A stretch of 27,435 nt of DNA from UBA12202 sp049595035. GTDB taxonomy: Bacteria > Pseudomonadota > Alphaproteobacteria > Puniceispirillales > UBA1172. Below the pieces are notes generated by a model. The model was not told where the DNA came from. It did not search any database and saw nothing but the letters and a program-made list of their open reading frames with translations. The stretch's first letter is position 1. The number at the start of each line of letters is the position of its first letter. The position numbers were made by a program, and so were the translations under genes. The stretch covers positions 1-27,435 of the forward strand of contig JBMYKD010000025.1 of NCBI GenBank assembly GCA_049595035.1, given 5' to 3'. Positions 16,823 through 24,781 of this stretch are shown piece after piece.

Positions 16823-17173
16823 CTATGCCAGAATATCAATCTGGGCAGAAAAGCGCGGCGTATCAGCATAAAGATTTGAAATCCGCGCGATATTTGTGGC
16901 TGCCATCTGGTGCAGAAACCCCGGTGATAAGGCGGCTCTGGCGGAAAGAAACTGCTCACTTGTCACACCAGAAGGCGCAAGACGCGGATGACTGATCACC
17001 GTTGCCGGCTGTCTTTTCATCTCACGATGCTGGTTTTGCGTCACATCAATCGCACCAATACCATAGGCTGTTTGCCGTTGTGTTGGCACAGAATTTGCAG
17101 CAATAGGCTGTATAGCCAGCGTATCTGCGGTTGGCATAACAGGTGAGGTATGTGTCAAAACGGGCATAACCAT
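16823..17173 (-). CDS. Unrecognised 116-residue protein opposite fliS
   Basis: I do not recognise this protein. Reading the minus strand, codon use resembles that of neighbouring flagellar genes, which supports a real gene. The N-terminal half is Pro/Thr/Gln-rich and probably flexible (MVMPVLTHTSPVMPTAD). The C-terminal half is more structured (SEQFLSARAALSPGFLHQMA, then ATNIARISNLYADTPRFSAQ). No signal peptide is evident. No good ribosome site precedes ATG 17173, and an ATG at 17167 is equally possible. It converges with the ClC gene (25-base gap) and diverges from fliS (55-base gap). Its position inside the cluster hints at a flagellar role, such as a secreted or regulatory small protein, but nothing in the sequence proves it. 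Confidence 0.55.
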   Translation of the reverse strand: MVMPVLTHTSPVMPTADTLAIQPIAANSVPTQRQTAYGIGAIDVTQNQHREMKRQPATVISHPRLAPSGVTSEQFLSARAALSPGFLHQMAATNIARISNLYADTPRFSAQIDILA

Positions 17174-17228
17174 AAGTTAAATATAATATATTCAGGGCAA
17201 AAAGGGAAGCCCGATGGGGTTTTAACAC

Positions 17229-17630
17229 ATGTCAGTCAAGAAAATGATGGAAGCCTATACCAAAACGGATACGACCAATCTGGTGGAAGGCAATGATCCG
17301 GTTGCGATTGTCGCCCTGCTTTTTGATGAATTAATCCGTGCCATGCAGAATTTTGTGAAACATTCTGACCCTGATACCGGCAAGAAAGACGAACAATCAC
17401 GGCAATTCAGCCGAGCGCTTACGATTATCTATGGCTTACAGACAAGCCTCAATTTTGAAGAAGGTGGTGAGATCGCCGATAATCTTTTCCAGCTTTATGA
17501 ATATTCACGACAGCAATTGCTGAAAGACTGGAAAGAAAAAACCACAGACGGAACAGAAAAGGCAATTGCATCACTGGATGATATTCGTGATGCCTGGCAT
17601 CAATTGAGCAGACAAGGTGTATCATCATGA
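17229..17630 (+). CDS. fliS: Flagellin export chaperone FliS
   Basis: FliS binds the C-terminus of unpolymerised flagellin in the cytoplasm and delivers it for export. The 133-residue product shows the family pattern: an N-terminal AYTKTDT segment, then DPVAIVALLFDELIRAMQNF (residues 23-42), where usual FliS has a P-x-x-L-I-x-x-L-Y-x-x-x-I stretch. A helix with RALTIIYGLQTSLNFEEGGE follows, then IADNLFQLYEYSRQQLLKD. Length is normal (about 125-140). The ribosome site is poor (GGGG about 10 bases ahead). It overlaps the next gene by four bases (ATGA), indicating translational coupling, and is the first gene of a two-gene unit convergent with fleQ. Confidence 0.93.
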   Translation: MSVKKMMEAYTKTDTTNLVEGNDPVAIVALLFDELIRAMQNFVKHSDPDTGKKDEQSRQFSRALTIIYGLQTSLNFEEGGEIADNLFQLYEYSRQQLLKDWKEKTTDGTEKAIASLDDIRDAWHQLSRQGVSS

Positions 17631-17917
17631 AACATCACGCCACGATTACGATCAAAGAGATACAGCAAATCAATGGTGATATTGCCACTGCCATCAAAGA
17701 TGCTGATTTTACGACCGCGCTTGACCTTGATAAAACAAGACAACAGCATTTTGGGACTCTAAGCCATTTTGAAGGCCCGTTTTCAGCCGACCAGCTGGCC
17801 ATGCTCGAAGATATGCTGGACAATCTGAAATCTGAAATCCGTATCATTGAAGATGCCATGCTTGATCTGAATGCCAGAACCAGCAAACATATCAAACGGC
17901 TTGAAGGTTACCGGTAG
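17627..17917 (+). CDS. fliT: FliT-like flagellar chaperone
   Basis: This 96-residue protein is helical throughout, with a long first helix (TIKEIQQINGDIATAIKDAD) and a second pair (LAMLEDMLDNLKSEIRIIED) before ending in HIKRLEGYR. Size, helix pattern and position directly after fliS fit FliT, the chaperone of FliD that can also affect regulators and FliI. FliT sequences are very variable, so the call rests mainly on context. It overlaps the fliS stop by four bases (ATGA). It ends only 4 bases before the stop of the convergent fleQ-like gene, leaving no room for a terminator, so transcripts of the two must overlap. Confidence 0.6.
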   Translation: MKHHATITIKEIQQINGDIATAIKDADFTTALDLDKTRQQHFGTLSHFEGPFSADQLAMLEDMLDNLKSEIRIIEDAMLDLNARTSKHIKRLEGYR

Positions 17918-17921
17918 TCAT

Positions 17922-19016
17922 TCAGGCATCAGGTGTAGCACCCGGCTTCTCGATAACATATTTACGCATTTTTTCGATTAGGGTTGTGCGCCTCAGTTTA
18001 AGGGCATCTGCTGCACGACTAACCATACCGCCATGTTTATCTAATGCCGCTTCAATCAGGGTTACTTCAATATCCTGAAGGTGACGGCGTAAATCCAGAT
18101 CATCAAAATAAGCAAACCAGTCCCGATAATCTGATGGATGCGGCAAGGCTGGCTTATCTAGAGCATCACCATTTGCCATGATAGGTTCCCCCAGATCAGC
18201 CGTGGCCTGCCATAAGAAATCTGCTTCCTGATCCTTTTTAGGGGCTTTCATGCGTAACAGATTTTCACGCACTTCAGCCGCCCCGATGGTCTTGCCGGGA
18301 AACAGCACTTGCGCCCGTTCAAGCACATTGCGTAATTCACGCACATTACCCGGCCATGAATAACGCATCAGTTCGGCAACGCCTTCTTTATCAAACTGGA
18401 AATCAGGCGTATCACCAAGCGCTTTCATGCTGTCCATAATTGATTTGATCAAGACCGGCAGATCCACCTTCCTTTCGGCCAGACTTGGCAATTGCACTGG
18501 AAATACATTGATCCGGTAATACAGATCAGCCCGAAAGCTACCTTCATCCACTTTTGATTTCAGGTTCTGATGCGTGGCACAAACCAGACGGAAATCTACC
18601 GTGATATCTTTGCCGCCACCTACACGCTGAATCGTTCTGTCCTCAAGCGCCCGCAATAGCTTGGATTGCAGTGATAGGGGCATATCACCTATCTCATCCA
18701 GAAAGAGCGTGCCGCCACTTGCCATTTCAAACCGTCCCTGTCTGGGTTTATCTGCACCAGTAAAAGCACCCTTTTCATGACCAAATAATTCTGATTCCAG
18801 TAACTCTGAAGGAATGGCAGCACAATTGATTGAAATCAGGTCGCCTTGCCTACCCGAGGAATGATGGATCGCCCGGCTGACCATTTCCTTGCCAGTTCCT
18901 GTTTCTCCCAGCACCAATACTGTTGATGTTGTCGGGGCGACCATTTCAACCATATGCTTGAGGTCTGTCATAACAGCAGATTGCCCATTCAGATATTTGT
19001 CAATCGCATTTGACAT
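17922..19016 (-). CDS. fleQ: Sigma-54-dependent activator, FleQ-like, no receiver domain
   Basis: A 364-residue enhancer-binding protein that starts almost directly with its AAA+ domain. The Walker A loop is GETGTGKE at 37-44, the sigma-54 contact loop GAFTGA at 83-88, and Walker B TLFLDE at 103-108. WPGNVRELRN follows, then a C-terminal Fis-type helix-turn-helix (about residues 320-357, with VSRAADALKLRRTTLIEKMR). There is no N-terminal phospho-receiver, so it is not a normal response regulator. Gammaproteobacterial FleQ keeps a degenerate receiver, while Rhodobacter sphaeroides FleQ lacks one, which makes the latter the closer model. It is divergent from the fleT-like gene across 223 bases and would activate flagellar sigma-54 promoters. 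GGGGAT precedes the start. A TTGACA box at 19075-19080 suggests housekeeping transcription. Confidence 0.85.
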   Translation of the reverse strand: MSNAIDKYLNGQSAVMTDLKHMVEMVAPTTSTVLVLGETGTGKEMVSRAIHHSSGRQGDLISINCAAIPSELLESELFGHEKGAFTGADKPRQGRFEMASGGTLFLDEIGDMPLSLQSKLLRALEDRTIQRVGGGKDITVDFRLVCATHQNLKSKVDEGSFRADLYYRINVFPVQLPSLAERKVDLPVLIKSIMDSMKALGDTPDFQFDKEGVAELMRYSWPGNVRELRNVLERAQVLFPGKTIGAAEVRENLLRMKAPKKDQEADFLWQATADLGEPIMANGDALDKPALPHPSDYRDWFAYFDDLDLRRHLQDIEVTLIEAALDKHGGMVSRAADALKLRRTTLIEKMRKYVIEKPGATPDA

Positions 19017-19051
19017 GTCATCCCCAACTCATGTGTCAGTATTTTGTAATA

Positions 19052-19080
19052 TTCTTAATAAATAAATCATAATATGTCAA
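19052..19080 (-). promoter_or_regulatory. Candidate housekeeping promoter of fleQ
   Basis: On the minus strand a perfect TTGACA (19080-19075) is followed after 17 bases by TAAGAA (19057-19052), a poor -10 box. No GG-N10-GC element is visible upstream of this gene, consistent with a master activator that is not itself sigma-54 dependent. The weak -10 keeps this tentative. Confidence 0.3.
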
Positions 19081-19177
19081 AAAAATAACATGAGCCTTGC
19101 AACGCACAAATGGATGAATCTTTATATTTTTATCAATATTATCAGCATGTTAAAAAATAATTTTGCCAAATGATAAA

Positions 19178-19194
19178 TTGGCAAGGTTCTTGCC
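19178..19194 (+). promoter_or_regulatory. Sigma-54 promoter of the fleT-fliEFGHIJ operon
   Basis: TTGGCAAGGTTCTTGCC contains GG (19180-19181) and GC (19192-19193) with exactly 10 bases between, and both boxes match consensus closely. It lies 46 bases before the fleT-like start codon. A TTGCCAA copy at 19163-19169 forms an inverted repeat with TTGGCAA at 19178-19184, overlapping the -24 box. Confidence 0.85.
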
Positions 19195-19239
19195 TCTTTA
19201 GTTACGAAATTAACTATTTGTTAACTAATTGGGGATCAC

Positions 19240-20409
19240 ATGTCTAACATTCGACTTGCCAAGGAACATTTTGACGGCGCAGACATCCTTGAAACCATCT
19301 TGCTGAAACGTATGTTTATGGTCACGCCATTACTTTCCGGAGATGATACCAGTGCGGCTGGTTCAACATTGATCTGCGCGGATAGTTTCGTCAGTAAAAA
19401 AGGTGGCCGTGACAAACTGATAGAACTGGCACGCAAGATCAAGGCACGGCTGATTATTGTCATTAAAGAACATGCTGATCATTTTGCCATTAATACTGAT
19501 ATTGGCGGAAAGCTGATATCAGTTTCTATACCTGATGTTTCAACGAAACACCCGTCATCTCATTACGGTTTCAATATGATCGCCTCGATGATCGATGCTG
19601 ATGGTCATCTGGCCACCGGCAGTGACGCAAGCCTGAATATGCTTAATCTGGCCAAGAAGGTGGCGGCAACAGATGTCACGGTTTTCATCAATGGCCCAAC
19701 CGGTACAGGCAAGGAAGTCTTATCACGTTTTGTCCATTTTCATTCGGCGCGGCAGGATAAGCCATTTGTTGGCATCAATTGCGCTGCTATTCCGGAAAAT
19801 ATGCTGGAAGCCATTCTATTCGGTCACGAAAAAGGGTCTTTCACAGGGGCATCAACAGCTAATAAAGGGATTTTCCGGGCAGCTGATGGAGGCACGCTAT
19901 TGCTGGATGAAATCTCAGAAATGCCACTTAGCCTACAAGCCAAACTGCTTCGTGTTCTTCAGGAAAAAACAGTCACCCCACTAGGCAGTCAGCAGGAAAT
20001 TGAAGTTGATGTGAGGGTGATAGCAACAACCAACCGCGCCATGCAGGATGAAATTAGCAAAGGGCATTTTCGGGAAGACCTGTATTACCGGTTAAACGTT
20101 TTCCCATTGCACACCTTAAGCATGGCTGATAGGGCTGATGATATTATCCCTATCGCCGCCGCGTTACTCAAACGCCATCATTCCGACCTAACAACCATCC
20201 CATGGATGGATGAAAACGCGATCCAGATGCTGACCGAATATCACTGGCCAGGCAATGTCAGAGAGCTGGAAAATGTTCTACAACGTGCCATGGTTCTGGC
20301 AACAAACGGCGTGATTACAGAAAACGATATTATTATTGATACGGCCGTGGGTCAGCTAGCACCACCACAGCATCAATTTACCCAAAAACAAACCGCGATT
20401 GCCCAGTAA
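19240..20409 (+). CDS. fleT: Sigma-54-dependent activator lacking DNA-binding domain, FleT-like
   Basis: A 389-residue enhancer-binding protein. Residues 1-125 form a domain with no clear receiver signature (phospho-acceptor not evident). The AAA+ domain has Walker A GPTGTGKE at 152-159, GSFTGA at 199-204 (the second Ala of GAFTGA is Ser), Walker B TLLLDE at 219-224 and WPGNVREL at 336-343. After about residue 365 only a 25-residue polar tail (PPQHQFTQKQTAIAQ) remains, so the usual Fis-type helix-turn-helix is missing. This is the architecture of Rhodobacter sphaeroides FleT, which acts through a complex with FleQ and is also the gene before fliE. It has its own sigma-54 promoter. It ends 25 bases before fliE, indicating an operon with fliEFGHIJ. 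GGGGAT precedes ATG 19240. Confidence 0.8.
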   Translation: MSNIRLAKEHFDGADILETILLKRMFMVTPLLSGDDTSAAGSTLICADSFVSKKGGRDKLIELARKIKARLIIVIKEHADHFAINTDIGGKLISVSIPDVSTKHPSSHYGFNMIASMIDADGHLATGSDASLNMLNLAKKVAATDVTVFINGPTGTGKEVLSRFVHFHSARQDKPFVGINCAAIPENMLEAILFGHEKGSFTGASTANKGIFRAADGGTLLLDEISEMPLSLQAKLLRVLQEKTVTPLGSQQEIEVDVRVIATTNRAMQDEISKGHFREDLYYRLNVFPLHTLSMADRADDIIPIAAALLKRHHSDLTTIPWMDENAIQMLTEYHWPGNVRELENVLQRAMVLATNGVITENDIIIDTAVGQLAPPQHQFTQKQTAIAQ

Positions 20410-20434
20410 CGCTATTTTGAAATGAGGAATTATT

Positions 20435-20761
20435 ATGACAACCATTAAGCCTGCCTCTTTATCACAAATTTCGACAAGCAATGCTTTACAAGATGCCAAA
20501 GCCATGCTTGAAGCGGCCAGATCATCGCAAAAAGCAGATACAGAAAGCTTTGGCGATAGAATGGGTAATGCCATTAATTCTGTAGCAGAAGCACAGAATA
20601 CTAGTGTCCAAATGACCCAAGCGTATGAAATGGGGCTAGAAAATGATTTAAGCAAAGTCATGATAAGCCAGCAAATTTCTTCACTCGGGTTTCAACTGAC
20701 CCTAAACGCGCGCAATAAAATGTTAAGTGCGTATAAAGATATCATGAATATGCCAGTTTGA
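20435..20761 (+). CDS. fliE: Flagellar hook-basal body complex protein FliE
   Basis: FliE connects the MS ring to the proximal rod. The 108-residue product shows the family features: SFGDRMGNAINSVAEAQNTS (about 43-62), then AYEMGLENDLSKVMISQQ, then a C-terminal helix SLGFQLTLNARNKMLSAYKD and ending IMNMPV. Length is normal (about 100-115). AGGAA precedes ATG 20435. In many proteobacteria flgB and flgC lie just before fliE, but here the fleT-like gene does, so these rod genes must be elsewhere. The gap of 47 bases to fliF shows no promoter or terminator. Confidence 0.95.
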   Translation: MTTIKPASLSQISTSNALQDAKAMLEAARSSQKADTESFGDRMGNAINSVAEAQNTSVQMTQAYEMGLENDLSKVMISQQISSLGFQLTLNARNKMLSAYKDIMNMPV

Positions 20762-20808
20762 TACTGATCATTTTTGCTGGATAAACATAATATGGATGGA
20801 GCAAAATA

Positions 20809-22515
20809 ATGGCCGACGCAACAACAATGAATCAGGAAACAGCACCAGTTGTAGTCACAGAAAAAAGCGGGATGCTTTCAAGTGTTCGCCGCATGACATC
20901 TGACCCTAGTGTTAAAAAGTCCATACCTGCTATCCTGTCCGTTATTGGCGTGGTTGTTGGTCTTGTCATCTATGTGATGATGCAACAGCCATCTGTATCA
21001 CCGTTATATGCAGGCTTACCGGAAAATGAAAAAGCCCGCGTGGTTGAGGCTCTTAAAAATGCTGGTGTTAATGTCAGCATTGACCCAAGCACAGGTGATG
21101 TTTTGGTTCCTACATCTGATTATCACACATCACGGATGACATTGGCCGCACAGGGATTGCCGGAATCCGTGCCAGATGGTTATTCTGCCATTGGTGATAT
21201 CCCCATGGGATCAAGCCGGTCTGTTGAAAGCGTCAAGATCAAACAGGCACAGGAAATTGAATTATCGCGCTCTATCGGTGAAATCGAAGGGGTGATAGCG
21301 GCAAGGGTTCATCTGGCATTGCCGGAAAAATCGGTATTTGCACGGTCAGCAGTACCTCCAAGCGCATCTGTATTCGTTCAGATGAGCAACGGACGCACAT
21401 TAGGTAACCATCAAGTTAATGCCATAATTCATCTGGTATCATCATCAGTGCCAAGCATGGCAAAGGGTGACGTTACTATTGTTGATCAATATGGCAATTT
21501 ACTATCAAAGCCCGTTGATGATCCATCAAGCATCATGTCTGATAGCCAGCTTGAACACCGCATGAAACTGGAACAGATTTACCGCAATCGCATCATCCAG
21601 CTGGTATCCCCTATTGTTGGGGCAGGGAATGTAACTGCTCAGGTCAATCTGGATATTGACTATACCAGAAATGAAGTAACAGAAGAGTTAGTCGACCCCG
21701 AAGGTGGCGCACTGCGCAGCATGCAGTCCAGTCTTGATATGACCGCCAAGCCAGAAGCTAAAGGCATCCCCGGGGCTACATCAAATCGCCCACCTAACGC
21801 AAATGAATTGAATACCGATTTTGCCAATCAGGGCGGTGGAGGTGAGTTTCAGACACGTTCATCGAATGAAGTGAAAAACTATGAAGTCAGCCGGACTATC
21901 TCGACCACCTTGAAACCATCTAATATGATTACAGCGATCAATGCATCTGTTCTGGTTCGTGATCCAGAAGTTGTTAATCCGGAAACAGGGCTCAAGGAAG
22001 TTCAGAAAATCACTCCTGAAAAATTAGCAGAAATTGAAGCGCTTGTTGTCAGTGCCATTGGCATTAATGCCGACCGTGGTGACAAGCTGACGGTAAGCAG
22101 CTCTGCCTTTGCTTCAGCAATCGAAGGGGTTGAAAAAACCTGGTATGAAGTTGACTGGATTTCTAACGTCATCAAACAGCTGATGACACTGTTAATTATG
22201 GGGGTCATTATTCTAGGCGTTATCCGTCCATTGATATCACGGATCATTGTTCCTGTTGCCCCCGGCAAGCCAGGCGAAGCATTGGTCAATCTGGAAGATG
22301 AAGTTGATCTTGATACCGTGGAAATTGCCGAAGGCGAAAGTCTTGAGGATATTAAGTCAAAGCTGAAGCCGAAAAAGGCATCTATTTCAGCCGAGATGCT
22401 GGATACAGCGAATACCTATGATGATAAAGTTGCGGTTATCCGGATGATTGTGAGTGATGAAGCGGGACGTGTGTCCAACGTCTTCAAGAATATGATGAAA
22501 GATGATTTGGATTAG
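20809..22515 (+). CDS. fliF: Flagellar MS-ring protein FliF
   Basis: FliF forms the inner-membrane MS ring on which the basal body assembles. The 568-residue product has an N-terminal membrane helix (about residues 40-58, AILSVIGVVVGLVIYVMM) followed by the ring-building YscJ/FliF domain (SPLYAGLPENEKARVVEALK). Conserved middle stretches follow (EGVIAARVHLALPEK, ASVFVQM and the NRIIQLVSPIVGAGNVTAQV region), then a low-complexity linker rich in Pro/Asn/Gly around 325-350. A second membrane helix lies near 456-475. The acidic C-terminal tail should bind FliG. Size is usual (540-580). TGGATGGAG precedes the start. fliG follows after a 76-base gap. Confidence 0.97.
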   Translation: MADATTMNQETAPVVVTEKSGMLSSVRRMTSDPSVKKSIPAILSVIGVVVGLVIYVMMQQPSVSPLYAGLPENEKARVVEALKNAGVNVSIDPSTGDVLVPTSDYHTSRMTLAAQGLPESVPDGYSAIGDIPMGSSRSVESVKIKQAQEIELSRSIGEIEGVIAARVHLALPEKSVFARSAVPPSASVFVQMSNGRTLGNHQVNAIIHLVSSSVPSMAKGDVTIVDQYGNLLSKPVDDPSSIMSDSQLEHRMKLEQIYRNRIIQLVSPIVGAGNVTAQVNLDIDYTRNEVTEELVDPEGGALRSMQSSLDMTAKPEAKGIPGATSNRPPNANELNTDFANQGGGGEFQTRSSNEVKNYEVSRTISTTLKPSNMITAINASVLVRDPEVVNPETGLKEVQKITPEKLAEIEALVVSAIGINADRGDKLTVSSSAFASAIEGVEKTWYEVDWISNVIKQLMTLLIMGVIILGVIRPLISRIIVPVAPGKPGEALVNLEDEVDLDTVEIAEGESLEDIKSKLKPKKASISAEMLDTANTYDDKVAVIRMIVSDEAGRVSNVFKNMMKDDLD

Positions 22516-22520
22516 GCGTG

Positions 22521-22534
22521 ATATTAGCTAATAT
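22521..22534. repeat. Perfect 14-base palindrome between fliF and fliG
   Basis: ATATTAGCTAATAT lies 6 bases after the fliF stop and reads identically on both strands. It is too A+T-rich and lacks a T-run to be a clear terminator. It could be a protein-binding site, an mRNA processing hairpin or chance. Confidence 0.4.
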
Positions 22535-22591
22535 GAACATTATAATAAGTTAATATTATTGCCGAAAGGAAGCCAGAAAGAGGATCTAGTT

Positions 22592-23629
22592 ATGGCAGAA
22601 ACAGACAACAAGGATTCAAAAGAAGATATCTTTGAATCCCTTACAGGAACGCAGAAATCCGCCATTCTGATGATGCTATTGGGTGAAGATGAAGCATCAG
22701 AAATATTGCGCAACCTTAATCCAAGGGAAGTCCAGCATCTGGGCCGGGCCATGTATTCGGTGCAGGGACTTGATCAGGATACGGTTAACCTTGTGCTTGA
22801 TGAGTTTCTCGCCATTATTAAAGAACAGACCAGTCTGGGTCTGGGCGCAGGGAACTATATCAAGAATGTGCTCAATAAAGCCCTTGGAGAAGATAAAGCA
22901 CAATCTGTTCTCAGCCGGATTACGCCATCAAGCAGCCAGCAGCCTATTGAGATTCTTGACTGGATGGATTCCAAATCTATTGCCGATTTAATTGTTGATG
23001 AACACCCGCAGATCATTGCCCTGATCATATCATATCTGGACTTTGGCATTGGTGCAGATGTGCTAGGGCTTCTACCGGAAGATATTCAGCCTGAAGTGGT
23101 CGGGCGGATTGCCACATTGGAAACGGTCCAGCCCGATGCACTGAAAGAACTGGAAATGGTCATGCAGAGGAAATTTGCCACCAATACCAATCTTCGCGCT
23201 TCACAGGTTGGTGGTGTTCAGGCTGCTGCCAAGATCATGAACTTTACCAAGCAGGATATGGAAGCACGCATCATGAAAACGCTGGCAAAAGATGACAAAA
23301 ATCTTATGGTTGCCATTCAGGAAAGCATGTTTGTCTTTGATAATCTTGTTATGTCCGACGATAAATCTCTGCAAACCTTGCTCCGTTCTGTTGATACAGA
23401 AGACCTTGTTCTTGCCCTCAAAGGGGCAGATGAACCCCTACGGGATAAGCTATTCTCATGCATGTCTTCAAGGGCAGCTGCTAATCTGCAAGATGAAATG
23501 GAAGCATTGGGCCCAGTCCGGCTTACAGAGGTGCAGGAAGCACAAAAACGTATCATTAACGTTGCCCGCCGTCTATCCGATGAAGGGTCTATCGTTCTTG
23601 CCGGTCGTGGCGGTGATGACTTTGTATAA
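22592..23629 (+). CDS. fliG: Flagellar motor switch protein FliG
   Basis: FliG is the rotor protein that receives torque from the stator. With ATG at 22592 it is 345 residues. The N-terminal domain, beginning at LTGTQKSAILMMLLGEDEAS, binds FliF. The middle domain carries the EHPQIIALIISYL (EHPQ) motif that contacts FliM. The C-terminal domain shows the torque helix region, with FVFDNLVMSDDKSLQTLLRS, then SSRAAANLQDEMEALGPVRL. The charged residues line up with the E. coli set (Lys in ALKGADEPLRDK, Arg in SSRAA, Asp-Glu in place of Asp-Asp, Arg in GPVRL). The upstream in-frame TTG at 22559 is rejected because GAGGA has a 7-base spacer to 22592. It is followed by fliH after 27 bases. Confidence 0.96.
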   Translation: MAETDNKDSKEDIFESLTGTQKSAILMMLLGEDEASEILRNLNPREVQHLGRAMYSVQGLDQDTVNLVLDEFLAIIKEQTSLGLGAGNYIKNVLNKALGEDKAQSVLSRITPSSSQQPIEILDWMDSKSIADLIVDEHPQIIALIISYLDFGIGADVLGLLPEDIQPEVVGRIATLETVQPDALKELEMVMQRKFATNTNLRASQVGGVQAAAKIMNFTKQDMEARIMKTLAKDDKNLMVAIQESMFVFDNLVMSDDKSLQTLLRSVDTEDLVLALKGADEPLRDKLFSCMSSRAAANLQDEMEALGPVRLTEVQEAQKRIINVARRLSDEGSIVLAGRGGDDFV

Positions 23630-23656
23630 GTAAAACAGATCATGAGATAGCCAGCT

Positions 23657-24781
23657 ATGACAACCGCACCACAAAAATACCCCGAACAGGAAACAGACAT
23701 CAATAAGCATGTTGACGTATCTGATATCTTGCATCTGGTGCGGGAGGCGAATGAAAAAGGGTATATTAAAACCAGTAACCAATTTGAAAAACCTAAAGCC
23801 GAATTCAAGAAAAGAACATTAAGAGATATTGCCGAAAGCAATATGACCGCTTTAAAAGAAAAACAAACCGTTGATGCTGATATATCAGCATCAACGGATG
23901 CTCCGCCATCACAGCATGAACAGCCTGATGCCTCAACGGATCAGGTCGATAACCAAATGCCTGATGATGACGCCGATATACCTATGGATCAGCCTGATCA
24001 GCAGATAACCGATCAGACAGATGATGAACCATTTGATAGCCCAGATGCTGTTGAAAGTGATCAGAATCAGGCAGATAAGGATCAGGAGGCAATCGCCTCT
24101 CCCGAACAGAATGCTGCAAAAGATCCGGGCGATACTGTACCTGACATATCTGATATGCCTGAAACGACTGAAACAGATACAGCAACAGATGGATTTAAAA
24201 CAACCTTGACCCCTGCCAGCCAAGACACAGCATCACCAGCAGATACCGCAGATTATGATCGGGGGTTTGCAGAAGGAAAAGCGGAGGCACTGGCAGAAAT
24301 TGACGAAAACATATCGGCCGCTATTGCCAGCTTTACCACCGTAACCGAAGCCATATCCGAAGAGGACAGCATTGATCTGGCGCAATTAGAAAAGGCAATG
24401 TTTGGAGCTATTAATCAACTGGCCAGTGAACGGGCTGGCATCGAAATTGATGCTCATCCAGCCCCTTTCACCGCCAAAGTGGCCAGCATGGTAAGCCGTA
24501 TCCGTAACCGGATTGATGAACCCGTTATCCATTTGCACCCCCATGACATCGCAGCTATCCAGCCCCAACTGGAAAAACAGCTTGCCCCACGCAACTTTAC
24601 ATTGACAGCAGATGAGATGATGAAGCGCGGTGATGCGCGGGTTGATGTTGGGTCAATCGGTGTTATGGATTTGATAGATGATCAACCGGGCAAAGCAGCA
24701 CCTGCCCCTAAAAAAACAAAAATGCAATCAGACATGCCAGCTAAGGCGGAATCCGAAGCAAAGGACAATGACCATGAATAG
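23657..24781 (+). CDS. fliH: Flagellar export ATPase regulator FliH, extended acidic form
   Basis: FliH is the stalk-like partner that holds the FliI ATPase at the export gate. The 374-residue product is longer than usual FliH (about 210-260). The surplus is a low-complexity, Asp/Gln/Pro/Glu-rich stretch over about residues 75-195, where simple DQ-, DD- and PD-type motifs recur. The recognisable part begins with YDRGFAEGKAEALAEIDENI near residue 199, carrying small-residue spacing typical of FliH. The C-terminal domain continues with SRIRNRIDEPVIHLHPHDIA. The assignment also rests on position between fliG and fliI. The start has only a weak ribosome site, so coupling to fliG is likely. Its stop overlaps the fliI start by 8 bases. 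Confidence 0.85.
   Translation: MTTAPQKYPEQETDINKHVDVSDILHLVREANEKGYIKTSNQFEKPKAEFKKRTLRDIAESNMTALKEKQTVDADISASTDAPPSQHEQPDASTDQVDNQMPDDDADIPMDQPDQQITDQTDDEPFDSPDAVESDQNQADKDQEAIASPEQNAAKDPGDTVPDISDMPETTETDTATDGFKTTLTPASQDTASPADTADYDRGFAEGKAEALAEIDENISAAIASFTTVTEAISEEDSIDLAQLEKAMFGAINQLASERAGIEIDAHPAPFTAKVASMVSRIRNRIDEPVIHLHPHDIAAIQPQLEKQLAPRNFTLTADEMMKRGDARVDVGSIGVMDLIDDQPGKAAPAPKKTKMQSDMPAKAESEAKDNDHE

Noticed and set aside
17194..17212. GG...GC element before fliS (GGGCAAAAAGGGAAGCCC) considered as sigma-54 promoter
   Set aside because: The GG-GC spacing is 11 or 12, not 10, and the -12 side lacks TTGC; the bases instead form a small GGGC/GCCC inverted repeat.
22536..22572. Possible sigma-28 promoter before fliG (GCCGAAAG)
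   Set aside because: No TAAA box at the required distance of about 15 bases; fliG is better explained as part of the fleT-fliJ transcript.
23317..23841. 174-residue minus-strand frame across the fliG end and fliH start
   Set aside because: It overlaps two well-supported genes and shows Ser/Arg/Cys-rich shadow composition.
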